The position numbers and the translations under genes are program-made. DNA of 6,198 nt from positions 721 to 6,918 of the forward strand of contig DBOW01000109.1 in the NCBI GenBank assembly GCA_002299675.1, read 5' to 3'. The notes under the pieces were generated by a model. The model ran no database searches, was not told the DNA's origin, and saw nothing but the letters and a program-made list of their open reading frames with translations. Shown here one piece after another: positions 1 through 5,368 of the stretch (positions are counted from its first letter, which is position 1; each line of letters starts with the position of its first letter). Source of the stretch: Solobacterium sp. UBA636 (GTDB lineage: Bacteria; Bacillota_I; Bacilli_A; Erysipelotrichales; Erysipelotrichaceae).

Positions 1-38
1 AAACAAGAATCCCACTGCTTAAGTGGTGGGAGTGTCAA
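1..38 (+). mobile_element. Right end of an IS200/IS605-type (tnpB-bearing) element, partial
   Basis: Bases 11-17 and 24-30 form a stem (CCCACTG against TGGTGGG, with two G-T pairs) around a 6-base loop, followed by AGTG and then TCAA at 35-38. A GAATCCC-hairpin-GGGAGTGTCAA arrangement is characteristic of the right end of IS605/IS1341-type elements. There the hairpin is bound by the Y1 transposase or forms the 3' part of the omega/reRNA, and TCAA is a common cleavage tetranucleotide. No T-tract follows, so a simple terminator is less likely. By orientation, tnpB would lie to the left on the + strand, outside the window. The element could be complete, a tnpB-only derivative or a remnant; this cannot be told here. 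Confidence 0.65.
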
Positions 39-61
39 AAGCTCTGAAGTAAAATATAGGT

Positions 62-232
62 ATGACAGATACAGAAAGATTAAGAAAAGATATCATCGAT
101 TTTCTTGAAGAAGAATCGTTTATGATTCCCGATTCTCTTGTTTTAATGATTGATGCAGAATATGCCGATGAAAGACAGCTTTTAGAAATTGCCGATGAAC
201 TTAGATTTAATCTGAATGACTATGAGGTTTAA
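62..232 (+). CDS. Small acidic hypothetical protein, 56 aa
   Basis: This open frame starts at ATG 62 and ends at TAA 230-232. The product begins MTDTERLRKDIIDFLEEESF and has about 17 Asp/Glu against 5 Lys/Arg. It has no membrane segment or signal peptide and looks mostly helical. I do not recognise a family. Support for it being real: the next gene starts one base after its stop, and that gene's ribosome site lies inside its last codons, which is typical of translational coupling. Weak point: the only nearby Shine-Dalgarno-like bases (AGG at 58-60) are one base from the ATG. The frame has a stop at 50-52, so there is no room for a longer version beyond ATA at 56. The IS end 23 bases upstream may have replaced the original leader. 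A role in regulating the membrane protein or kinase behind it is only a guess. Confidence 0.6.
   Translation: MTDTERLRKDIIDFLEEESFMIPDSLVLMIDAEYADERQLLEIADELRFNLNDYEV
224..227 (+). promoter_or_regulatory. Ribosome binding site that sets the start of the DUF1648 gene
   Basis: GAGG at 224-227 lies six bases before ATG 234, a normal spacing. The in-frame ATGs at 216 and 222 have no such site in front of them, so 234 is the preferred start. The site is inside the coding end of the 56-aa gene. Confidence 0.65.
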
Positions 233-233
233 A

Positions 234-686
234 ATGAAAAGAATTAAATATATAAGCTCTCTTATATGCGTTGTTCTGATTGTGATTTATGGCATTCATC
301 TGGCTCTTGTTTATAATACACTTCCTCAGATGGTAGCTGATCACTATGACTTTGCAGGCAATCCCGATTCTTACGGTAACAGGATAGGTCTTGTGATGGA
401 ACCGCTTATATCCATAATGATTGTAGTGATTATGGATTTGGTTTCAAATTTTCCAGATCTCTGGAACTATCCGGTTAAAGTAACTGAAGAGAATAGGGAA
501 TTTTTATATAAGGTGACTTTATTGATGGTTTCAATACTTAAAATAATTGTAACTGCATTGCTTATGTATATGGGCTTATGCAGCATGTACAGTTTTCTTC
601 CACCGACAATGGTTTATGTGTTTGTAATACTGCTTCTGACAGTATGTTTTGGTTCGATATTTATCATGTGGAGGGGCAGTAAATGA
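234..686 (+). CDS. DUF1648 domain membrane protein (SdpI-like N-terminal domain), 150 aa
   Basis: This is a small integral membrane protein of unknown biochemical role. Hydrophobic segments lie at about residues 7-27, 51-70, 94-115 and 125-145. Between the first two sits LPQMVADHYDFAGNPDSYG (residues 30-48), which matches the pattern of the DUF1648 family: proline, then H-x-(D/F)-x-x-G-x-P-D-x-x-G. A later NYP and EN-x-x-x-Y (residues 78-92) also fit the family. DUF1648 is the N-terminal part of SdpI, the immunity/signal protein for the SDP toxin of Bacillus, but many family members are stand-alone with no known function. The start at 234 is chosen for its GAGG site; starting at 216 would add six residues. 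The TGA stop overlaps the next gene's ATG (ATGA at 683-686), so the two are probably co-translated. There is no toxin gene nearby to support an immunity role. Confidence 0.8.
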   Translation: MKRIKYISSLICVVLIVIYGIHLALVYNTLPQMVADHYDFAGNPDSYGNRIGLVMEPLISIMIVVIMDLVSNFPDLWNYPVKVTEENREFLYKVTLLMVSILKIIVTALLMYMGLCSMYSFLPPTMVYVFVILLLTVCFGSIFIMWRGSK

Positions 687-1945
687 TAGCTTCATATTTG
701 ATTGAGTGTATCAGAAATGGTGAATATGATACGGAATTTAATAAGCTTTATTCTGATATTGAAAGACAGAAGAAACGCTATATCAGATTAATTGAAAGAT
801 ATGCTGAATTATATGGCGATGATGATGTTCAGCTTTTCTGTGCGCCTGGACGAAGTGAAATAGGCGGCAATCATACCGACCATCAGCATGGCAGGGTTCT
901 GGCCTGTGCCATAGATCTGGATGTGGTCTGTGTTTTATCTTTTACCGATGATGGAATAATAGAACTTGCAAGTGATGGCTTTGGTATAAGTACAGTTGAT
1001 ATTAACAGCCTTGGTGTAAAGACAGAAGAAAAAGGAACAAGTGCGGCTATTATCCGTGGCATTGCAAATGCTTTTGTACAGAAGGGATTAGAGGTAAAGG
1101 GCTTTAAGGCCTGTGTGGTTTCTGATGTGCCTGGAGGAAGCGGGCTGTCTTCAAGTGCAGCTTTCGAGTCGTTAATCGCTGTTATTTTTTCTAAGGGACT
1201 AAACAACAAAACAGTAAATGATATAGAGATTGCCAAAATTGGTCAGTATGCAGAAAATGTCTATTTTGGCAAACCCTGCGGTCTTATGGATCAGATGGCT
1301 ACGGCCTGCGGAGGTTTTGTCTACATCGACTTTAAAAACGAACCGACAGTGGAGAAGATTGACTTTGATTTAGCGGAATATGGCTACAGGCTCTGTGTAA
1401 CTGATACCAGAGGATCTCATGCTTCGCTTACAGATGAATACGCTTCTATTACTGCTGAAATGAAAATGATAGCTGCCCATTTTGGCAAAGAATATTTAAG
1501 TGAAATAGATGAAGATGAATTCTATCATAATATAAAGAAACTAACAGAAGCAGGTAATGATAGAGCGATACTGAGAGCTCATCATTTTCTGAACGAGAAT
1601 AAAAGAGTACCTTTGATGACTGAGGCTTTAAAAAATAAAGATATTGATACTTTTTTTGAGCTTGTAAAAAGAAGTGGTGATTCTTCTTTTAAGTATCTGC
1701 AGAATATCTATGCCCCTAATAATCCTTATGTACAAAAGATATCTCTGGCCCTGGCTTTAATTGAAAAGTTTCTTGATGGCAAAGGAGCGTGCAGAGTACA
1801 TGGTGGCGGTTTTGCCGGCAGTGTTCAGGCTTATGTTAAACAAGAGGATATAGAAAGCTTCAAAAAACTGATGGAAGCTGTATTTGGTGAAAACTGTGTT
1901 TATGTGCTTAATATTCGAAAACATGGAGCGATACGTTTATTTTAA
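683..1945 (+). CDS. Galactokinase-family GHMP sugar kinase, 420 aa
   Basis: This is a cytoplasmic ATP-dependent kinase, by family transferring phosphate to the anomeric hydroxyl of galactose or a related sugar. About 50 extra N-terminal residues precede the galactokinase signature APGRSEIGGNHTDHQHG (54-70). The ATP-binding motif is GGSGLSSSAA (151-160), the catalytic Asp is expected in CGLMDQM (D203), and the third GHMP motif is GGGFAGS (374-380). R57 matches the conserved active-site Arg. The usual GEHTDY reads GNHTDH here, so the sugar-contacting Glu is Asn (residue 63). The true sugar may therefore not be galactose, and galK is not assigned. GGAGGGG at 670-676, six bases from the ATG, gives a strong start. 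The gene overlaps the upstream membrane-protein gene by four bases and is followed after eight by a lipoprotein gene. No galT or galE is visible. Confidence 0.85.
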   Translation: MIASYLIECIRNGEYDTEFNKLYSDIERQKKRYIRLIERYAELYGDDDVQLFCAPGRSEIGGNHTDHQHGRVLACAIDLDVVCVLSFTDDGIIELASDGFGISTVDINSLGVKTEEKGTSAAIIRGIANAFVQKGLEVKGFKACVVSDVPGGSGLSSSAAFESLIAVIFSKGLNNKTVNDIEIAKIGQYAENVYFGKPCGLMDQMATACGGFVYIDFKNEPTVEKIDFDLAEYGYRLCVTDTRGSHASLTDEYASITAEMKMIAAHFGKEYLSEIDEDEFYHNIKKLTEAGNDRAILRAHHFLNENKRVPLMTEALKNKDIDTFFELVKRSGDSSFKYLQNIYAPNNPYVQKISLALALIEKFLDGKGACRVHGGGFAGSVQAYVKQEDIESFKKLMEAVFGENCVYVLNIRKHGAIRLF

Positions 1946-1953
1946 GGAGAATA

Positions 1954-3087
1954 ATGAAGAAGTTCTGCAAACTTTTATTAATCTGTCTTCTTTTAATAGA
2001 GATGACGGGCTGTAAAGAAAAGTATACCCGAATTGTGGTAATAAGTGACCTGCATTATCTTTCGGATTCTCTTTATAATGACAGTCCCTATTTTGATGAA
2101 ATGATTAAAAAAGCTGATGCCAAAATAACCCCATATTCTAAAGAACTGTTAAATTCATTAATAAACGATATGAAGAATCTTGATGCAGAGGCAATTGTAC
2201 TTCTTGGTGATATGAGCTTTAATGGTGAAAAAGTGAGTCATGAAGAAATAAGTGCAGCTTTTAATAGTCTTAATATACCTTTAATGGCTATACCAGGCAA
2301 TCATGATTTATATAATTTATATGCCAGGGAGTATAACGATGCTGGCTATAGCGTTACCGATACAATAGGTAAAGGTGATTTCAAGGACCTTTATAGTTCG
2401 CCATATACGGTTAAAGATAATGTTTCCTTAAGTTTTATCTATAGAATCAATGGTATTAATCTGCTGTTTCTGGATGTTAATGCTTCAGATACTGCCGATA
2501 CAGCGGATGATTCTACTTTGGAATGGATAAAAGACAATATTAATAGAAATGAAAGGACAATAGCTTTTTCTCATCAGAATCTGCTGGTTCACGGTCTTTA
2601 TTCTGAGGACTATCTGATTAACAATGCAGAAGAAGTGTTAGACCTTTATGCTGATCTTAATATAAAAATAAATTTTACCGGTCATATTCATCTGCAGAAT
2701 ACAGTGAATGACAAGGGATTTACCGAGGTGGCAACTTCTTCCATGTCTGTATCACCTTTGCAGTATGGTGTAATTGATATTTATTCAGATCATCTTGAAT
2801 ATCATACTGAACAGCTTAAAAATGAGAAGCTAATAGGTGTTGCGAATGATTATTTCAATAATAAGAGTGAACGATCTATAAGTAGATATACAGATGATGA
2901 AGATTTAATTAATTATTATGTAGACTGTAATTCTTTATTTTTTAAGGGAAGAAGAGATGAACTTGTTTATGATGACGAAAAGATAAAGTCTATTAAGGAG
3001 CTCAATCCGTTTACCGGAGCTTATCTGGATATTATGTTTTCGATGGAAAAAGTTAATGATAATTATTTAAGCATATCGCTTGAATAA
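1954..3087 (+). CDS. Lipoprotein metallophosphoesterase (calcineurin-like), 377 aa
   Basis: This is a predicted exported, lipid-anchored phosphoesterase. The N-terminus has a positive start (MKK), a hydrophobic core and a lipobox MTGC with the acylated Cys at 20. The metal-centre motifs of the calcineurin-like family are all present in order: D-x-H at 32-34 (DLH), GD at 85-86, GNHD at 115-118, H207 in FSHQN, and GHIH at 243-246. The two-metal site thus looks intact. Roughly 120 residues follow the last motif and hold no recognised domain. The substrate is unknown; family members cleave phosphomonoesters, phosphodiesters or nucleotides, and the surface location suggests scavenging or envelope turnover. 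AAGGAG at 1944-1949 is four bases from the ATG and overlaps the kinase stop, so it is very probably in the kinase operon. It looks like the last gene of that unit. Confidence 0.85.
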   Translation: MKKFCKLLLICLLLIEMTGCKEKYTRIVVISDLHYLSDSLYNDSPYFDEMIKKADAKITPYSKELLNSLINDMKNLDAEAIVLLGDMSFNGEKVSHEEISAAFNSLNIPLMAIPGNHDLYNLYAREYNDAGYSVTDTIGKGDFKDLYSSPYTVKDNVSLSFIYRINGINLLFLDVNASDTADTADDSTLEWIKDNINRNERTIAFSHQNLLVHGLYSEDYLINNAEEVLDLYADLNIKINFTGHIHLQNTVNDKGFTEVATSSMSVSPLQYGVIDIYSDHLEYHTEQLKNEKLIGVANDYFNNKSERSISRYTDDEDLINYYVDCNSLFFKGRRDELVYDDEKIKSIKELNPFTGAYLDIMFSMEKVNDNYLSISLE

Positions 3088-3107
3088 TGTATTTATAGTC
3101 CTATAAT
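3080..3107 (+). promoter_or_regulatory. Sigma-A-type promoter for the flavodiiron protein gene
   Basis: TTGAAT at 3080-3085 (four of six consensus bases), a 16-bp spacer and a perfect TATAAT at 3102-3107. Transcription would start near 3114, leaving a leader of about 20 bases with the ribosome site. The -35 overlaps the end of the phosphoesterase gene. Confidence 0.5.
3093..3106. repeat. Short palindrome over the -10 of the flavodiiron promoter (possible operator)
   Basis: TTATAG-TC-CTATAA is a perfect 6-bp inverted repeat with a 2-bp centre. It covers five of the six -10 bases, so a protein bound here would block the promoter. In AT-rich DNA such a short palindrome can arise by chance. As RNA it would be a weak five-pair A-U hairpin before TTTCTTTT, a poor terminator. 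Confidence 0.3.
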
Positions 3108-3121
3108 TTCTTTTGTATATA

Positions 3122-3129
3122 AAGAGGTG
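3122..3129 (+). promoter_or_regulatory. Strong ribosome binding site of the flavodiiron gene
   Basis: AAGAGGTG here, continued by A at 3130, is nearly complementary to the 16S rRNA 3' end. GAGG lies nine bases before ATG 3137, which fixes that start. Confidence 0.7.
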
Positions 3130-3136
3130 ATTTTAA

Positions 3137-4273
3137 ATGATTGAAGACATTTTTAATATTGGTGCAGATGATAGAGATATTGATTTGTTTGAAGGACAAT
3201 ATAAAGTTAATGGCATGCGCTATAATTCTTATCTGATTATGGATGAGAAGGTCTGCGTGCTTGATTCGGTAGCTGAGAATTTTGGTGATGAGTGGCTTAA
3301 ATCAATCAGAGAGATTGTCAAGGACAGAAAAGTTGATTATCTTGTTATATCGCATATGGAGAGCGATCATTCTTTCAATATTGAAAAGCTGGTTAATGAA
3401 TATCCGGATATTACACTGGTTGGCAATACCCAGACTTTTAATATTCTGAATAAGTATTTTGAGACTGGGGCTAATAAGCTTATTGTAAAAAATGATGAGG
3501 TTTTAAGTCTTGGGAAGCACAGCCTCAGGTTTATTTTTGCGCCTATGGTGCACTGGCCTGAAGTAATGATGAGCTATGATGAATATTCTGGAACTCTGTT
3601 TTCAGCTGATGCCTTTGGTAAGTTCGACCTTGAGGGTGAATGGGATGATAAGGCAGCAGAATATTATTTTGGCATAGTGGGCAAATATGGCAGTCAGGTA
3701 CAGTCTGTCCTGAAGAAGCTTGGCGGCATGGAAATTAATAATATCTGTTCTCTGCATGGACCAGTACTTGAGGAAAATATTTCGCATTATGTAAATCTCT
3801 ATGACACATGGTCATCTTATGAAAGCGAAAAGAGGGGCGTGGTAATTGCCTATGGTTCAATCTATGGCAACAGCAGGAAAGCCTGTGAATATCTGTATGA
3901 AAGGCTGAAGAAAAATAATATTGATGTAAAGATATTTGATCTGGCCAGAAGTGATGTTCACGAGGTTTTAAGCTATGCCTTCAGATATGATACTCTGGTA
4001 GTTGCCTCAAGTACCTATAATGGCGATATGTTTCCCTGTGTAAAGTCTTTTATTGAGTCCTTAAATGAAAGAAATTTCCAGAAGAGAAATGTTGCCCTGA
4101 TACAGAGTGGATCATGGGCTCCTTTAGCCTGTAAGGCAATGAGGAAAAAACTGGAGGAGAACAGGGAGATTTCTTTCTTTACAAAGGAAGTAACGGTTAC
4201 TGGTTCGTTTAAGAGGAATGATCAGTATCAGCTTGATGAGCTCTTTGAGCAGATGATGGAAATATATCGATGA
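3137..4273 (+). CDS. Flavodiiron protein (FprA/A-type flavoprotein), 378 aa
   Basis: This is a cytoplasmic reductase that in its family reduces O2 to water and/or NO to N2O, protecting anaerobes. It usually takes electrons from rubredoxin. Residues about 1-245 form the beta-lactamase-like diiron domain with all six iron ligands: H73, E75 and D77 in SHMESDH, then H139 (MVHWPE), D158 (SADAFG) and H207 (SLHGP). Residues about 247-375 form the flavodoxin domain, with an FMN phosphate loop at YGSIYGNSRKA and an SSTYNG loop. There is no rubredoxin or flavin-reductase extension, so it is a class A enzyme needing a separate donor. The spacing from D158 to H207 is 49 residues, shorter than the 61 between the matching ligands of Desulfovibrio gigas ROO. 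A loop after SADAFG seems trimmed. It has its own promoter and a four-base ATGA overlap with the following Nudix gene. Confidence 0.93.
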   Translation: MIEDIFNIGADDRDIDLFEGQYKVNGMRYNSYLIMDEKVCVLDSVAENFGDEWLKSIREIVKDRKVDYLVISHMESDHSFNIEKLVNEYPDITLVGNTQTFNILNKYFETGANKLIVKNDEVLSLGKHSLRFIFAPMVHWPEVMMSYDEYSGTLFSADAFGKFDLEGEWDDKAAEYYFGIVGKYGSQVQSVLKKLGGMEINNICSLHGPVLEENISHYVNLYDTWSSYESEKRGVVIAYGSIYGNSRKACEYLYERLKKNNIDVKIFDLARSDVHEVLSYAFRYDTLVVASSTYNGDMFPCVKSFIESLNERNFQKRNVALIQSGSWAPLACKAMRKKLEENREISFFTKEVTVTGSFKRNDQYQLDELFEQMMEIYR

Positions 4274-4725
4274 AGGAATATATAAGAAGTTTAAGAGAAA
4301 AATTAGGTCACGAAACAATTATTCAATGTGCTGCTTCAATTATTGTAATAGATGAAAATGGCAGTATTCTGCTTGGGAAAAGACGTGATAATCATCTTTG
4401 GGGCTATGCCGGTGGCAGTGTTGAGATAGATGAAAAGGTTGAGGACTGTGCCTTAAGGGAACTTAAGGAGGAGTTTGGTTTAACAGCGGATGAGCTTGAG
4501 TTTTTTATGATTAATTCAGGCAAAGAGGCTCATTACATTTATCCAAATGGTGATGAGGTATCCAATATTGAGATTGTCTATCTTTGTCATAAGTATCATG
4601 GCGAAATAGTGCTTCAGGATGATGAAATGGAGGAATATGCTTTCTTTAAGCCGGAAGAAATAGATATTTCTTTAATTTCTGATCCGATCAGGCCAGTAAT
4701 AAAGGAATATTTGAGAAGGATTTAA
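4270..4725 (+). CDS. Nudix hydrolase, 151 aa
   Basis: This enzyme hydrolyses a nucleoside diphosphate linked to another group (such as ADP-ribose, an oxidised nucleotide or NDP-sugars). The Nudix box is complete at residues 49-71: G49, E55, then REL-x-EE-x-GL with R63, E64, E67 and E68 for metal binding and catalysis. The preceding LLGKRRDNHLWGYAGG and the overall length suit a single-domain Nudix protein. The substrate cannot be read from the sequence. The start ATG overlaps the flavodiiron stop (ATGA at 4270-4273), and only a weak GGA at 4258-4260 serves as ribosome site. Translation therefore probably depends on the upstream gene. Pairing with an O2/NO-reducing enzyme suggests nucleotide sanitation under oxidative stress, an inference only. 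The stop overlaps the convergent TetR gene's stop by four bases. Confidence 0.92.
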   Translation: MKEYIRSLREKLGHETIIQCAASIIVIDENGSILLGKRRDNHLWGYAGGSVEIDEKVEDCALRELKEEFGLTADELEFFMINSGKEAHYIYPNGDEVSNIEIVYLCHKYHGEIVLQDDEMEEYAFFKPEEIDISLISDPIRPVIKEYLRRI

Positions 4726-4742
4726 TATTCTTCTCTTTTTTT
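4713..4742 (+). terminator. Intrinsic terminator of the flavodiiron-Nudix unit
   Basis: GAGAAGGAT (4713-4721) pairs with ATTCTTCTC (4727-4735), giving nine pairs with one G-T and a 5-base loop, followed by seven T (4736-4742). It sits over the last codons and stop codons of both convergent genes. The - strand copy lacks a T-run after the stem, so termination looks one-directional. Confidence 0.75.
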
Positions 4743-5255
4743 AGTGGCTGAGGTAAAAAGTTCTGCCAGTTCTTCAGGGCTTTCTTTTGCGCCAGACTGC
4801 AGCCAGATCAGGGCTGTATTATATAAGGCTCCGATATAGATATATAGTTCATATCTTTTAATCGATTTAAAATGCATATCTCCTGCGATATATTCATGGA
4901 ACTGATTAAGCATGTCCAGAAGAATTGAACCATAGCCAAAGCGGTGAAGGTCCAGGACCTGACTTCCATATTTTTTGAAGCATTTGAAGCTTTTGTAGAT
5001 GTTTTCGTAGGTATAGAAGTTTCCATCTTCGAATTTTATTTCTTCGTGATAATCAACAAGTATGTCCTGTATCAGGGTGGTTATTACTGATTCTTTTGAG
5101 GAGTAGTTACGGTAAAAGGAAGCTCTGGCAACATGAGCTTTATTGATTATTTCGGTAATGCTGATTTCGGAAATGCTTTTTTCTTTGAGAAGTTCGAATA
5201 AGGCTGAAGTTATACTGGTTTTTACTTTCTGATTGGCTATTTTTCTTTTATCCAT
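4722..5255 (-). CDS. TetR/AcrR-family transcriptional regulator, 177 aa
   Basis: This is a one-component DNA-binding repressor, normally a dimer released by a small ligand. The N-terminal helix-turn-helix covers about residues 13-55, with ITEIINKAHVARASFYRNY (33-51) as the turn and recognition helix. The ligand domain ends in a segment, IYIGALYNTALIWLQSG (about 139-155), followed by KESPEELAELF. This resembles the C-terminal region of DhaS-like regulators (TetR_C_8-type in my reading). The start has AGG eight bases upstream on the - strand, a weak but well-placed site. The gene faces away from the degV gene across a 113-bp region containing a 14-bp palindrome, so it probably represses degV and perhaps itself. 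Ligand unknown; a fatty acid or acyl derivative would fit the neighbour, as an inference. Its last codons lie in the terminator stem of the convergent Nudix gene. Confidence 0.88.
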   Translation of the reverse strand: MDKRKIANQKVKTSITSALFELLKEKSISEISITEIINKAHVARASFYRNYSSKESVITTLIQDILVDYHEEIKFEDGNFYTYENIYKSFKCFKKYGSQVLDLHRFGYGSILLDMLNQFHEYIAGDMHFKSIKRYELYIYIGALYNTALIWLQSGAKESPEELAELFTSATKKREEY

Positions 5256-5281
5256 ATTTTTTACCTAATGAGACATTTCTT

Positions 5282-5327
5282 CGATTAATTGACTCAGAAT
5301 TTTGGTTGTTCTGTCAATATTAATTCG
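5282..5327. repeat. Imperfect inverted repeat in the divergent control region
   Basis: The left arm CGA-TTAAT-TGAC-tc-AGAA (5282-5299) mirrors the right arm TTCT-GTCA-at-ATTAA-t-TCG (5309-5327). That is sixteen matched positions interrupted by small bulges of one to two bases. It places TTGACT on the + strand (5289-5294) and a perfect TTGACA on the - strand (5317 to 5312) facing each other. The latter could be the -35 of the TetR gene, although no good -10 follows (GTCAAT at 18 bp is the best). Confidence 0.3.
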
Positions 5328-5334
5328 ATACAAT
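5306..5334 (+). promoter_or_regulatory. Possible promoter of the degV gene
   Basis: TACAAT at 5329-5334 matches five of six -10 bases. TTGTTC at 5306-5311, 17 bp upstream, matches only three of six -35 bases. The start of transcription would fall near 5341. The -10 lies inside the 14-bp palindrome, which suits repression by a dimeric regulator. Confidence 0.4.
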
Positions 5335-5340
5335 TGTATC
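5327..5340. promoter_or_regulatory. Perfect 14-bp palindrome, likely TetR-family operator
   Basis: GATACAATTGTATC is exactly self-complementary over 14 bases. It sits between the divergent TetR-family gene and degV, about 29 bases before the degV start, and covers the best -10 candidate. TetR-family dimers commonly bind such short palindromes beside their own genes. Binding by this regulator is inferred. Confidence 0.55.
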
Positions 5341-5368
5341 ACGTTGTTTAATAAGGAACGGGAGCTAA

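Noticed and set aside
11..40. Hairpin at the left edge as an intrinsic terminator
   Set aside because: The stem is followed by AGTGTCAAAA, not a T-run; an IS605-type end explains it better.
27..60. Possible promoter for the first operon using TAAAAT at 50-55
   Set aside because: No acceptable -35 lies 16-18 bp upstream (the bases there are the IS hairpin's G-rich arm), and the ATG at 62 would be too close to the transcription start.
216..233. Earlier ATG starts (216, 222) for the DUF1648 protein
   Set aside because: Neither has a ribosome site, while ATG 234 has GAGG six bases upstream and begins a typical MKR-hydrophobic N-terminus.
234..686. SdpI-type immunity protein of an SDP toxin system
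   Set aside because: Only the DUF1648-type half is visible, and no SdpC-like toxin or SdpR-like regulator is nearby.
883..1236. A 117-codon open frame on the - strand inside the kinase gene
   Set aside because: It lies wholly antisense to a clear GHMP kinase with intact motifs, has no ribosome site and its product is unlike known proteins.
3602..3787. A 61-codon - strand frame inside the flavodiiron gene
   Set aside because: Antisense to the conserved diiron domain, with no start signal.
4124..4318. A 64-codon - strand frame across the flavodiiron/Nudix junction
   Set aside because: Spans two well-supported + strand genes and shows no family features.
4808..5026. A 72-codon second - strand frame inside the TetR-family gene
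   Set aside because: It is a shifted frame of the regulator gene. The regulator's own frame has the helix-turn-helix and C-terminal motifs.
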